The notes: generated by a model not told the origin, from the letters alone. 16,017 nucleotides of DNA from Methanoregula sp. UBA276 (GCA_002508495.1 DANA01000115.1:17428-33444), one strand, 5' to 3'; counted from the stretch's first letter, positions 7,144 to 15,321 are shown. Translations and numbers: made by a program.

Positions 7144-8967
7144 TTACCGCCCACCGGCACCACCGCCGCCGAATCCCCCTCCTCCGCCAAAACCTCCTCC
7201 GCCAAAGCCGCCACCACCCGAGCTGCCATGGCTGGGCGGGGTAAAATGCATCAGCGGCAGGAACGCGTAGTTCATGCCCATCACACCCATCGGCACACCG
7301 GTTTCGGGGATTTGGACATTGAGGGATTTCATCGCGGCTTCTACCTTGTCACCGACGCCCAGCGCTGTACCGAAGACGAGCCATTCGCCCCACATCGAGA
7401 TGTCGGCAGGAGCATACTTCCGGATCATGGCCATGTCAGAGAGGAAACGGGTGAATGCATCCCATTCCAGCTTTTCACGGTACCGGTCGTCCTTCCAGTG
7501 CCCGAAGAGGGTCGAGGGGGCGGCAGACGCGATGGCAACCTGGACAACGACGATGACCCAGCAGAGGAGTGCGGGAAACGTGAGGTACGACTGCATGGGG
7601 GCAACAAGCGCGAGGATCAGGCTTATCCCGGCCATAACGATGGCTGGCAGGAGGAGGACGATGAGGTGTTCCCGGCCATCAACCATATACTGCCCTGATA
7701 TGGTAGTATCAACCCGTTTTGTGACATCGGCTAAGGAGCGCTGGTAGCGGAGCGCTGTTTCTTCAGCACTGCTCATGGTCAGTGCCTGCTTTGTCAGTTT
7801 TTCAATGCGGTCGGTGTCGAGAACGCCATTTTCAGAGAGCGTGGTGATGAACGCGATAACCCGCTGCTCATAGGCATCGGTAGCATCGGTCGACAGCACC
7901 CGGATTAGGAGCCCTTTGCCTTCCCCTTTCTCCTCGATCCGGATATTTTTACGACGGTGGAGGTCAAGAAGCGTGGCATAGTACCCGTCCTCGTCGAAAT
8001 CAACAGCATCCTTCTTGAACAGGAGATTTACCTGCCATGGTTTGAGGGAAGTGCCGGGAAGGGTGCTCAGGTACTGGGGGACGGTAAACTCTCTCTCCCT
8101 GCCATACCGGTGCCAGACAACGATGAGGAGGAGCGGGACAATAATGACGGCAATCTTTCCGATCCAGTTCAACAGGCTGGCGACATAATAGGGGAGGTTG
8201 TACCAGAACGCTCCTGATGCCGCTTCTTCCCGCACAGCGTCAACATGTCGCGTGAACCCCGACATCGCACTGAATGCTTCAATCGTGCCGAGCATCTCTA
8301 TCCCCAGGATCTCGTCGGCAGCAACGCTTCCGGTGATGATATACACATCTCCGCTCTTGTGCGTCTCAAGCGACGGGGGGTAGGTAAAGACCGTATCGAT
8401 ACCCGTTGCAGGGACCGTGACCCTGACATTGTGGTACGGGATATGGGTTGTCCCGGCTAGCTGCAGGTTGAGATGGGTTGTTGCCCCGTCTGTCTCGAAC
8501 GGGGGATTGATAACGTATTCATACCGGGCAATGTACTCCCCACGGGAATAGTAGTCCGGGTTGAAGATCCCGACCTCGTTGCGGTACGCGAGGTTCCGGA
8601 TAGTGCTCCGGCTCGCTTCAGGAGCCTCGGCGGGATAGACGGTTACGTCACCATTATCGTCCCGCACGTACCCGATCGTGCCAGGCGGCGGGTCCATAGA
8701 TACGACCCTGACATGAGGTTCATCGAGCGGCGTGAGGGTGACCGGTGCTTCCCAGATACGATAGAGCATCCGGTACTCGTACCCGCTGCCGACATCGTAG
8801 GTGTACTGTTCGGTCAGCGTCCCGTCAGTTCCCAGAACCGCTTCATAGGAACTGACCGTGAGATCTCCTTCGAACAGCGGGGCCAAGAACACAATGCTGG
8901 CAAGGGCGATCAGGCCGAGCAGCAGCCCGGCTCCCACAACCCCTGCCAGCTGACTTTTTTCGCTCAC
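7144..8967 (-). CDS. DUF2207 membrane protein with glycine-rich tail
   Basis: A 607-residue membrane protein of the DUF2207 (YciQ-like) family, function unknown. It has an N-terminal hydrophobic segment (about 8-30), then a long extracytoplasmic region of about 220 residues with the beta-rich look of the family (ending near residue 255). A membrane segment lies at about 268-285 (KIAVIIVPLLLIVVW), followed by a cytoplasmic part, and two more hydrophobic segments lie at about 430-480. The C-terminus is almost pure glycine with phenylalanine (GGGGFGGGGF pattern), typical of these proteins. Translation starts at GTG 8967, 12 bases after the lemA stop, with a modest AGGG upstream. LemA/DUF2207 gene pairs are common in bacteria and archaea and suggest one envelope complex; that is family knowledge plus inference. 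Confidence 0.9.
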   Translation of the reverse strand: MSEKSQLAGVVGAGLLLGLIALASIVFLAPLFEGDLTVSSYEAVLGTDGTLTEQYTYDVGSGYEYRMLYRIWEAPVTLTPLDEPHVRVVSMDPPPGTIGYVRDDNGDVTVYPAEAPEASRSTIRNLAYRNEVGIFNPDYYSRGEYIARYEYVINPPFETDGATTHLNLQLAGTTHIPYHNVRVTVPATGIDTVFTYPPSLETHKSGDVYIITGSVAADEILGIEMLGTIEAFSAMSGFTRHVDAVREEAASGAFWYNLPYYVASLLNWIGKIAVIIVPLLLIVVWHRYGREREFTVPQYLSTLPGTSLKPWQVNLLFKKDAVDFDEDGYYATLLDLHRRKNIRIEEKGEGKGLLIRVLSTDATDAYEQRVIAFITTLSENGVLDTDRIEKLTKQALTMSSAEETALRYQRSLADVTKRVDTTISGQYMVDGREHLIVLLLPAIVMAGISLILALVAPMQSYLTFPALLCWVIVVVQVAIASAAPSTLFGHWKDDRYREKLEWDAFTRFLSDMAMIRKYAPADISMWGEWLVFGTALGVGDKVEAAMKSLNVQIPETGVPMGVMGMNYAFLPLMHFTPPSHGSSGGGGFGGGGFGGGGGFGGGGAGGR

Positions 8968-8979
8968 GAGATCGACCCT

Positions 8980-9549
8980 TCAGAACTCGATCTTCGGTGC
9001 GGTCGCGATTGCTTCCTCGAACTGGAGATACTCGAGCTTGATGAGACCCATGAACCGTCCGATGATGTTTGACGGGATGGTGTCGATCATCGTATTGTAC
9101 TCCTGCGAGATGTTGTTGAAGGTGTACCGCTGGCGGGCGATCTCGTCCTCGAGGCCTTTTACCGAGTCCATCATGTTCGTGACGGTAGATGCAGTCTTGA
9201 GGTCAGGATAGTTTTCCATAACTGCAAGGAGGCGGCCGAATATGGAGCGGCTTTCGGCCTCGACTTTCGAGAGGTCGCCGGGGCCTGCCGTTCCAACGCT
9301 CGCCCGCATGGCGGTGACTTTCGTAAGCGTCTCCTTCTCAAACGTTGCATAGCTCTTCACAGAACCGAGGAGCTGGTCGATCATGTCGAGCCGTTTTTTC
9401 ATGGCTACCCGGATCTGGCCGAGCGTGGCTTCGGACGAGTTTTTCAAGGCAACAAACCGGTTGTAGATGCCGATTGCCCAGAGAATGAGTCCAATGATGA
9501 CCAGAACAATGATGCCCGGGATAATCCATCCAATAATTCCTTCCAGCAT
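8980..9549 (-). CDS. lemA: LemA family protein
   Basis: A 189-residue LemA protein, a normal length. Residues about 5-27 are a single N-terminal membrane anchor (IIGWIIPGIIVLVIIGLILW). The rest is the helical LemA domain, starting at YNRFVALKN, with a later ASTVTNMMDSVKGLEDEIARQR stretch and the ending FNNISQEYNTMIDTIPSNIIG then a short acidic tail. LemA proteins are membrane-anchored coiled helical proteins whose biochemical role is still unsettled. The gene is first in a two-gene unit with the DUF2207 gene. The ATG has no Shine-Dalgarno site, so the message may be leaderless. A weak AT-rich element (CCTTATCATT on the minus strand, about 9576-9585) lies about 30 bases upstream. Confidence 0.93.
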   Translation of the reverse strand: MLEGIIGWIIPGIIVLVIIGLILWAIGIYNRFVALKNSSEATLGQIRVAMKKRLDMIDQLLGSVKSYATFEKETLTKVTAMRASVGTAGPGDLSKVEAESRSIFGRLLAVMENYPDLKTASTVTNMMDSVKGLEDEIARQRYTFNNISQEYNTMIDTIPSNIIGRFMGLIKLEYLQFEEAIATAPKIEF

Positions 9550-9622
9550 TGTTATCGTTTGTACTGATGATCGTTTTGAATGATAAGGTAATTGGCACTC
9601 GGGCCTGTTTCCCCGGCCAATG

Positions 9623-9628
9623 AAAAAA
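9623..9628 (-). terminator. Oligo-T stop of the pseudo-GTPase gene
   Basis: The minus strand reads CTTTTTTC five bases after the TAA of the upstream gene. A T6 run without a needed hairpin fits archaeal intrinsic termination. It separates this gene from the lemA unit. Confidence 0.5.
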
Positions 9629-9632
9629 GATA

Positions 9633-10592
9633 TTATTGTATCGTCATTGATCCGACGACCCGGAGCTTGCCGCCTTCCAGGTAATGGAGAACTACCCGGG
9701 CGCCAAGTGGGTACACGAGGTCCTTCTCCATCGTCAGGGTGATGGTTGGCTTCCGCCAGTCACCCTCCGCGACGACCTTCTCAAGCCTGGTCGGGAGGAA
9801 CTGCATCCAGTGGCCGGCATAGAGGACCATTCCCTCTTTTAAAGGCGCCGGCCAGTACTTCACGAGTTCCGCTTTGCCGGTTACTTGGGTCGCGTGCAGG
9901 ATCGAGGGGTCAGTGGTGAGCACAAAGCCCCGGTCCAGCTCCTCGGACTCGATGTTCTTTAAGGCGAGGCCGACGCGATCACCGGTAACAGCGATCTCTG
10001 CATCGTCATCGTGCTTCTGGATCGAGCGGATCTGGGCGGTCTTCTCTATGGGCAGGACCTTGAGCTGGTCGTGCTTTTTAATGCTCCCCTGAGCAACCGA
10101 GCCAAGGACAACGACCCCGACACCCTTGACATTGAAGTGGGCATCGACCGGGACGACTCCTTTGCCAGCTGCCTCCACAACAGACTGCTTTGCAGTAAGG
10201 TCAAGCATCATTTCGCGAATGGCATTCATGTCCTCTTCGATGACTGCGTATTTTTCAACAACGGTATCTTTTATCAGCGGGGCGATCTGCTCAGGGGTGA
10301 TGTAGTTTTGAAGAATCAGCCACCCGCTCGCCTTGCCGGCGCACTGGAGCATCAGGACGGACTCGCCAAACGTTGCATTGATCTCGTTGACGACAAGGAG
10401 TACGCGATCGGCCATCGAGGCTGCATAGAAGAGGCTGGAGAGCTTCTCGGGATACCGTGTCGGCTCGATGAAGGTGACGGTAGCATCGCCCTTCTTTAAG
10501 TTATAGAACGTGATGTCGCTTGTCGTGCCCTTCTTGCCAAGGTCTTTGGCATAGTCCGGCGGGGCGAGGACGGCGACGGTGAGGTTGGACAT
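9633..10592 (-). CDS. SelB/EF-Tu-like protein with degenerate GTPase domain
   Basis: A 319-residue protein with the layout of a translation GTPase: an N-terminal domain of about 170 residues, then a beta-barrel domain 2 (about 175-255, with GVGVVVLGSVAQGSIKKHDQ and the following TAQIRSIQKH typical of EF-Tu domain 2), then a second barrel. The nucleotide-binding motifs are missing. The P-loop GHVDHGKT is not present near the N-terminus (APPDYAKDLGKKGTTSDI stands there). The DxPG motif is replaced by IEPTRYPE, and NKxD by a non-matching NEINA. It therefore probably does not bind GTP in the usual way. I recall an archaeal SelB-like subfamily with altered active sites; membership should be tested. 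No selenocysteine genes are seen nearby. It stands alone, divergent from the glycan genes. Confidence 0.82.
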   Translation of the reverse strand: MSNLTVAVLAPPDYAKDLGKKGTTSDITFYNLKKGDATVTFIEPTRYPEKLSSLFYAASMADRVLLVVNEINATFGESVLMLQCAGKASGWLILQNYITPEQIAPLIKDTVVEKYAVIEEDMNAIREMMLDLTAKQSVVEAAGKGVVPVDAHFNVKGVGVVVLGSVAQGSIKKHDQLKVLPIEKTAQIRSIQKHDDDAEIAVTGDRVGLALKNIESEELDRGFVLTTDPSILHATQVTGKAELVKYWPAPLKEGMVLYAGHWMQFLPTRLEKVVAEGDWRKPTITLTMEKDLVYPLGARVVLHYLEGGKLRVVGSMTIQ

Positions 10593-10806
10593 AGAATATC
10601 ATGGGTGTTGACGAGGATTATCCTTTACTATGAGAATAATCACCCACTGCAATCGGGAGGTGAATGGATTATCCCAAGGACAAGGATCGCCCCGATATCC
10701 GCAGCATCATATCAAATATAAGGTATTATAAGAAAAAGAATACAGGTATACACTGTTATCCGAGCAACACGAAAAATGAAATTTTTCTAATACAGGCAGG
10801 ATATTG
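10593..10806. promoter_or_regulatory. Divergent regulatory region
   Basis: This 214-base region separates the pseudo-GTPase gene (leftward) from the flippase-like gene (rightward). It holds two copies of GGATTATCC (10615-10623 and 10666-10674), each a GGAT/ATCC half-palindrome pair around one base, 51 bases apart. AATACAGG occurs twice, 50 bases apart (10739-10746 and 10789-10796). AT-rich TATA candidates for the rightward gene are AAATATAAG and ATTATAAG at about 10714-10731. The left GGATTATCC sits 23-31 bases before the leftward ATG, so it could instead be part of that promoter. Confidence 0.4.
10771..10787 (+). promoter_or_regulatory. Perfect inverted repeat before the flippase-like gene
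   Basis: GAAAAAT-gaa-ATTTTTC is a 7-bp perfect inverted repeat with a 3-base spacer, 20 bases before ATG 10807. If transcribed it would form a small AT-rich hairpin just ahead of the ribosome-binding region; as DNA it could be an operator. Confidence 0.4.
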
Positions 10807-11754
10807 ATGAGTATTTTAGAGAGCAAAAAGCGATGGATTCAGATATTTCTCCTGGTCATCGGAGTGTTTTTACTTTCCTTCATCATTCTGAAATCCGGGA
10901 TAACCGAAAACTTTCAGACGCTCCTGACAATCAGTATCCCCCTTTTGATCATTGCTTTTATTCTTTCAAATCTCAATATTCTCGTAAAAGTATACCGGTG
11001 GAAATTCCTGTGTCAGAAATACGGTCAACCAATAACCTTCTCGGAGGCGTCGATTGTTACTGTATCCAGTCTGTACTATGCTAATATAACGCCAGGAAAG
11101 ATAGGTGATCTCTTCAAAGCATATTATATGCAGAAAAAGCATTCTCTGAATTTTTTTGATGGGGTGTCCATGATATTTTATGAGCGTTTTTTCGAGCTGG
11201 TGATTTTATTCCTTGCAGCATCGGCCATTATCCTTATCGAATTCCGTGGAATCACGGTCATTGTGATGGAAACCAGTGCTATTATAATTCTCCTGCTGAC
11301 ACTTTTCTATTACAAAGCCGGTTATTTCATGAGCCTTGCTGAGAAGATCGTCATTCGTCTACCTCTTCTGAACATTAAAGAGGTGAATTTTCACATTAGA
11401 AAATTACCTTTCCACCAGATTGTTGCAGTTTTTTTTATCACCCTGATTTCCCTCATTCTTGAATTTGTCCGGATATGGGTTGTTGTCCTGGCATTTGGTT
11501 ACCTGATAAACCCGCTCCAAATCTCGATGTTCTTTAGTCTGGCAATCATTGCTGGTCTTATTTCTCAGATTCCGCTGGGAATCGGGATTATGGAAGGTTC
11601 ACTTGATTTCCTTATTCAGAAAATGGGCATCGATCCGGTCAGTTCCATAGCAATTGTACTGACTGACAGGACAATATCGATGTACTATGCTCTTGTACTG
11701 GGTTTTATCTTCTCAAAATTCTCATTTGACAAACTCAGCGAGGCGTCAATATGA
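10807..11754 (+). CDS. Flippase-like (LPG_synthase_TM/UPF0104) membrane protein
   Basis: A 315-residue polytopic membrane protein of the LPG_synthase_TM (UPF0104) group. I see seven or eight hydrophobic segments, starting at about 11-28 and 38-56. Family signatures include VYRWKFLC near residues 62-69 and NITPGKIGDLFKAYYM near 94-109, and SQIPLGIGIMEGSL in the last third. Members include the membrane half of haloarchaeal AglD and MprF-type flippases. A role with a lipid-linked sugar is inferred from the overlapping family 2 glycosyltransferase. I chose ATG 10807, preceded by GGCAGGAT, over TTG 10804. The gene is notably AT-rich: one 60-base line (11161-11220) has 25 G/C against 37 in a line of asnB (1261-1320), which may point to later acquisition. 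Confidence 0.85.
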   Translation: MSILESKKRWIQIFLLVIGVFLLSFIILKSGITENFQTLLTISIPLLIIAFILSNLNILVKVYRWKFLCQKYGQPITFSEASIVTVSSLYYANITPGKIGDLFKAYYMQKKHSLNFFDGVSMIFYERFFELVILFLAASAIILIEFRGITVIVMETSAIIILLLTLFYYKAGYFMSLAEKIVIRLPLLNIKEVNFHIRKLPFHQIVAVFFITLISLILEFVRIWVVVLAFGYLINPLQISMFFSLAIIAGLISQIPLGIGIMEGSLDFLIQKMGIDPVSSIAIVLTDRTISMYYALVLGFIFSKFSFDKLSEASI

Positions 11755-12485
11755 TATCCATTATCATTCCCCTGTATAATGAGCAGGATAATGTCATCCA
11801 CTATCCGTTGGAGCTGTTTGCAATAATCGATAAGATTGGGAAAACAACCGGGGAACAAATTGAGTATCTCTTCGTTGATGATGGCAGCCGTGACGACACT
11901 ATCAGAAAAATCCGGGACGTCACTGCCGGCCGTACCGATGTTCGGATTCTCCTTCACGAGAAGAACAAAGGAATGGGATCCGCAATAAGAACGGGTCTTG
12001 CTGCCAGCAGTGGAGACCTGGTGGTGACGCTGGATGCTGATCTCACATTCAGGCCAGTTGACGTTGAGAAACTCATTGCCAAATACCGGGAAACCGATGC
12101 TGACTGTATATCCGGCTCTCCGTATCTTAAGAGGGGACTTATGGAAGAAGTAACCCCGTTCCGGCTTTTCATGAGTAATTCCGTGAACTTCCTTTACCGT
12201 CTCCTCCTAGGAGGGGGGATCACCTGTGTTAGTCCGGTATTCCGGCTCTACAAGCGCAGCGCCCTTGATACGATTGAGATAACCAGCTGTAATTTTGAGA
12301 TCAATGCGGAGATAATTTCAAAACTGATCATCAATGGCAGAAAAGTCGCTGAAGTGCCCGTTCCTCTGCTAAAACGAAAATACGGGGAGTCAAAAATCAA
12401 TATCAAAAAAGAAATCCGGAATAACATCCTCCTATTGTACCGGATCTTCATGACAAAATATCTCCGCCGAACCTGGACCTCATGA
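11751..12485 (+). CDS. Family 2 glycosyltransferase, Dpm1-like
   Basis: A 244-residue GT-A glycosyltransferase of the dolichyl-phosphate sugar synthase kind. It starts MISIIIPLYNEQDNV and has VDDGSRDDT at 42-50 and the metal-binding LDADLTF at 94-100 (Asp95, Asp97). It shows the Dpm1-like KNKGMGSAIRTG stretch at 71-82 and a KRKYGESKI region near the C-terminus. There is no membrane segment of its own apart from a mildly hydrophobic C-terminal part. It would transfer a sugar from a nucleotide donor (GDP-mannose or UDP-glucose) to a polyprenyl phosphate at the inner membrane face; the donor cannot be read from sequence. Its ATG overlaps the TGA of the flippase-like gene by 4 bases (ATGA), so the two are translationally coupled. 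It shares the AT-rich composition of that gene. Confidence 0.9.
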   Translation: MISIIIPLYNEQDNVIHYPLELFAIIDKIGKTTGEQIEYLFVDDGSRDDTIRKIRDVTAGRTDVRILLHEKNKGMGSAIRTGLAASSGDLVVTLDADLTFRPVDVEKLIAKYRETDADCISGSPYLKRGLMEEVTPFRLFMSNSVNFLYRLLLGGGITCVSPVFRLYKRSALDTIEITSCNFEINAEIISKLIINGRKVAEVPVPLLKRKYGESKINIKKEIRNNILLLYRIFMTKYLRRTWTS

Positions 12486-12508
12486 TTCTCATCCCAGTCA
12501 ACGTCAAT

Positions 12509-12517
12509 CTATATCAG
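12509..12517 (+). promoter_or_regulatory. TATA element of wecB
   Basis: CTATATCAG starts 33 bases before the wecB ATG, which has no Shine-Dalgarno site. This fits a leaderless transcript. The same nine bases occur before the GT39-like gene. Confidence 0.45.
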
Positions 12518-12541
12518 TATTAATTTAGAATACCAATTACC

Positions 12542-13636
12542 ATGTTTGCGATAGTTCTTGGTACCCGGCCAGAGATCATCAAGATGTCGCCAATTATCCG
12601 CTCGTGCCAGAAGAGAGGTGTGGATTTTTTTGTCCTTCACACCGGCCAACACTATTCATATGAAATGGACCGTGTGTTTTTTGAGGAACTCAACCTGCCT
12701 GCTCCCGATTATAACCTGGATGTAGGATCGGGAACCCACGCAGAACAAACGGGGCGTATTATGGCGGGCGTGGAAAAAGTTCTCAGGCAGAATCAGCCAG
12801 AGGTCGTGTTGGTCCAAGGAGATACCAATACCGTCCTTGCAGGCACCCTCGCTGCATCTAAGTGTCACGGGGGTACCGATTCGCCGCATCCAATTGACGT
12901 TGGGCATGTCGAAGCAGGACTCCGCAGTTTCGATCGCACGATGCCGGAGGAAGTAAACCGGATTGTTGCTGATCACCTTTCCCGGTTTCTTTTTGCTCCG
13001 ACATTAAAAGCTCGGGATCATCTCATTCACGAGGGCATTTGTGAGGAGCAGATTTTCGTCACTGGAAATACAATCGTAGATTCCATCAGGCAAAACCTCT
13101 CTCTGGCAAAAAAACAGGTTAATGTATTAAAAATCCTTGATCTTGAGCCAGAACGGTATCTGCTTGTTACCCTTCACCGGCAGGAAAATGTTGACAATCA
13201 AGAGCGCTTTAAGGAGATCCTCAGGGGATTATCACAGATCCATGACATGACAGGTCTGCCACTCGTTTTTCCCGTTCATCCCAGAAGCGACAAGATGATC
13301 CGATCGTTTGGAATTGATATGAAGGGTTTCCAGATTGTAAAACCACTTGGCTTCCTCGAGTTCCTCCAGATTGAATCGCAAGCCCGGCTCGTACTCACGG
13401 ATTCCGGGGGGGTTCAGGAAGAGACCTGCATCCTCAACACCCCCTGTGTCACGATCCGGGATTCAACAGAACGGCCCGAGACGGTTGATGTCGGAGCAAA
13501 TATCGTAGCCGGCTTCAGTGCAGATTCCGTCATCCGTGCTGCAGAGATCATGTTGAAAAAGGACCGTTCGTGGTCCAACCCGTTTGGAGATGGAAACGCC
13601 GGGGACCGGATTGTGGATATTGTCAGCCCTGCCTGA
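12542..13636 (+). CDS. wecB: UDP-N-acetylglucosamine 2-epimerase (non-hydrolysing)
   Basis: Interconverts UDP-GlcNAc and UDP-ManNAc in the cytoplasm, feeding surface glycan synthesis. The 364-residue length is normal. Family marks are GTRPEIIKMSPII at 7-19, HTGQHYSYEM at 33-42, QGDTNTVLAG at 92-101 (Asp94), GHVEAGLRSFDR at 121-132 (His122, Glu124), MPEEVNR at 134-140, LHRQENVDN at 211-219 (His212), and TDSGGVQEE further on. All residues I know to matter for catalysis or substrate binding appear present. A short Gly/His/Pro-containing insert (about 109-116) lies before the GHVEAG motif. The gene follows the GT2 gene by 56 bases but has its own TATA-like element. An oligo-T stop and a hairpin follow it. 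Confidence 0.94.
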   Translation: MFAIVLGTRPEIIKMSPIIRSCQKRGVDFFVLHTGQHYSYEMDRVFFEELNLPAPDYNLDVGSGTHAEQTGRIMAGVEKVLRQNQPEVVLVQGDTNTVLAGTLAASKCHGGTDSPHPIDVGHVEAGLRSFDRTMPEEVNRIVADHLSRFLFAPTLKARDHLIHEGICEEQIFVTGNTIVDSIRQNLSLAKKQVNVLKILDLEPERYLLVTLHRQENVDNQERFKEILRGLSQIHDMTGLPLVFPVHPRSDKMIRSFGIDMKGFQIVKPLGFLEFLQIESQARLVLTDSGGVQEETCILNTPCVTIRDSTERPETVDVGANIVAGFSADSVIRAAEIMLKKDRSWSNPFGDGNAGDRIVDIVSPA

Positions 13637-13645
13637 GAACAAGTC

Positions 13646-13651
13646 TTTTTT
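13646..13651 (+). terminator. Oligo-T stop of wecB
   Basis: CTTTTTTAA lies 9 bases after the wecB TGA, a T6 run suited to archaeal termination. Confidence 0.5.
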
Positions 13652-13652
13652 A

Positions 13653-13686
13653 ATCCTGACTTTACCAGAAGCGGCGAAGTCAGGAT
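13653..13686. terminator. 10-bp hairpin between convergent genes
   Basis: ATCCTGACTT and AAGTCAGGAT form a perfect 10-bp stem with a 14-base loop between the convergent wecB and GT39-like genes. It follows the T6 run for the plus strand. It may help end transcription or protect 3' ends on both sides. Confidence 0.5.
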
Positions 13687-13762
13687 AATATTACTGATAA
13701 GCCTCTTCGTTAAACGTCGGGATGATTACCGTGAGGTCATACATGGGCAATCGTGTCCGGAA

Positions 13763-15292
13763 CTACCGTACTACAAAGAAGTAAATGCCGGTGTGCTGGC
13801 GGATGAGCTCGGCATGTTCATTGATCCAGGCAATGACATCGCCTTCCGGGTTCGCCGCTGATATATCCCCGGTCACCACAAGATAGAGTGAAGCATTGCC
13901 TTTTTGCTGCCGGATTGCATCCAAGGCGATTCCAGTATCGGCACGGATCTCAATTGTCCCATCCGTAGCATTCGAATAATAATAATCGAAGGGCTGGAAC
14001 ATATATCCCGGTGAGACGACGACAAGATCCCCGGGCTGCGTGACTTGGGAGACCTGCCCGGAGAACCCCCGCCAATCCTCCTTGGAAAACGAGGAATAAT
14101 AACTTATAAAGAACGGGGTGCTGACACTCAGGATAACCAGCAGGGCAATAAAACCATAAACGACCATCCGGTTCTTCACCAGGGTACAGAGGGGTTTATA
14201 CGCGAGCGCAATCCCTATGAAATAGACCGGGGCGAGAATGATAAGGTACCTTGGCATCATCGGGAGACGGTACGAAAGGAACCAGCTGATGGCAAATGGC
14301 AGGAGAGTTAGGGAAAGGAGGAGAATTCCCTTGTGTCTGTCAATCAAAAATGCCTGGACAATCCCGATACAAAACAGGATAAGAAACAGGTACATCACAA
14401 TATTGGAGAATCCCGAGAGCTGCCGGAAGGTCTCCGTAATGATGCCAATTCCCTCTATCCCAAAGGTCGGGGCTGATGCGGTTCTCTTCATGAAGAGTTG
14501 AATTGTGACGATGATGAGCGGCAGGCTGATGATGGCGAATACCACACCGGCCAGGATAAGCGGTTTGAAGGCCGCGAGATCTTTTTTAATGTTCGGAATC
14601 TTTATCGCAAGCGCATACAGCCCCATGGCCCCGGTAATAACAAGGGTATAGAAGTGCGTCCAGAACGCAAGGGCAGAGACAAGACCAAAGAGAGCCCAAG
14701 GGAGGATCTCCCCGGATTTAAGAGCCCGCAGGAAGAAGATCATGGCAATAACAACAAGAAACAGTCCCATCGAGTATGCCCGGGCTTCCTGTGAATAGAA
14801 GATCAGGAAGGGGGAGAAGGTGACCGCTGCTGCTGCAATGATGCCGGTATTCCGGTCAAGGAACTCTTTACCGGCAATATAGACAAGGGGTATCGTCAGA
14901 ATTCCAAGAATTGCGGGGACAAACCGGAGGACGAATTCGTTGTTCCCGAAGACCAGCATGCCATGCTCTATCCAGTAAAAGAGCGGGGGATTGAACTCAC
15001 CTCCCGTTGTCGCTTCCCAGATCCCGGGGATTGACATCGAGGCAAAGGTAAGCGTGGAGGCTTCGTCAAGCCAGAGTGAGTTGTAACCAAGATTATACAA
15101 CCGGAGGAAGAGACCGATTATGGTCAGGGAAAGGAGAATTTGTACATACCTGCTGTGGATTACCGTATCTTTTACCGTTTCAAACGAGAGACTGGTAAAG
15201 CCCTGGATCGGGGAGGTATAATCCCCATCAAGGTTGCATCCACTCTCTACCCCCGCTTTCTCCTTCCCGTGATCGGCTCGTTTCTTCCCCAT
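13763..15292 (-). CDS. GT39/ArnT-like membrane glycosyltransferase
   Basis: A 509-residue polytopic GT-C enzyme of the dolichyl-phosphate-mannose-protein mannosyltransferase/ArnT type. A polar, cytoplasmic N-terminus of about 48 residues comes before the first membrane helix (about 49-66). The first outer loop carries the catalytic-type acidic pair LDEAST (Asp76, Glu77). GGEFNPPLFYW follows, then the helix-rich body with FYSQEARAYS and FWTHFYT family features. About ten or more hydrophobic segments follow, and the C-terminal third (after about residue 400) is a soluble domain. Such enzymes take a sugar from polyprenyl phosphate and put it on a protein or lipid outside the membrane; donor and acceptor are unknown. 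I chose ATG 15292 over TTG 15298. The gene is convergent with wecB and ends in TAG. Confidence 0.9.
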   Translation of the reverse strand: MGKKRADHGKEKAGVESGCNLDGDYTSPIQGFTSLSFETVKDTVIHSRYVQILLSLTIIGLFLRLYNLGYNSLWLDEASTLTFASMSIPGIWEATTGGEFNPPLFYWIEHGMLVFGNNEFVLRFVPAILGILTIPLVYIAGKEFLDRNTGIIAAAAVTFSPFLIFYSQEARAYSMGLFLVVIAMIFFLRALKSGEILPWALFGLVSALAFWTHFYTLVITGAMGLYALAIKIPNIKKDLAAFKPLILAGVVFAIISLPLIIVTIQLFMKRTASAPTFGIEGIGIITETFRQLSGFSNIVMYLFLILFCIGIVQAFLIDRHKGILLLSLTLLPFAISWFLSYRLPMMPRYLIILAPVYFIGIALAYKPLCTLVKNRMVVYGFIALLVILSVSTPFFISYYSSFSKEDWRGFSGQVSQVTQPGDLVVVSPGYMFQPFDYYYSNATDGTIEIRADTGIALDAIRQQKGNASLYLVVTGDISAANPEGDVIAWINEHAELIRQHTGIYFFVVR

Positions 15293-15321
15293 CGGCAATC
15301 AGGTACTATTTCGTAAATATT

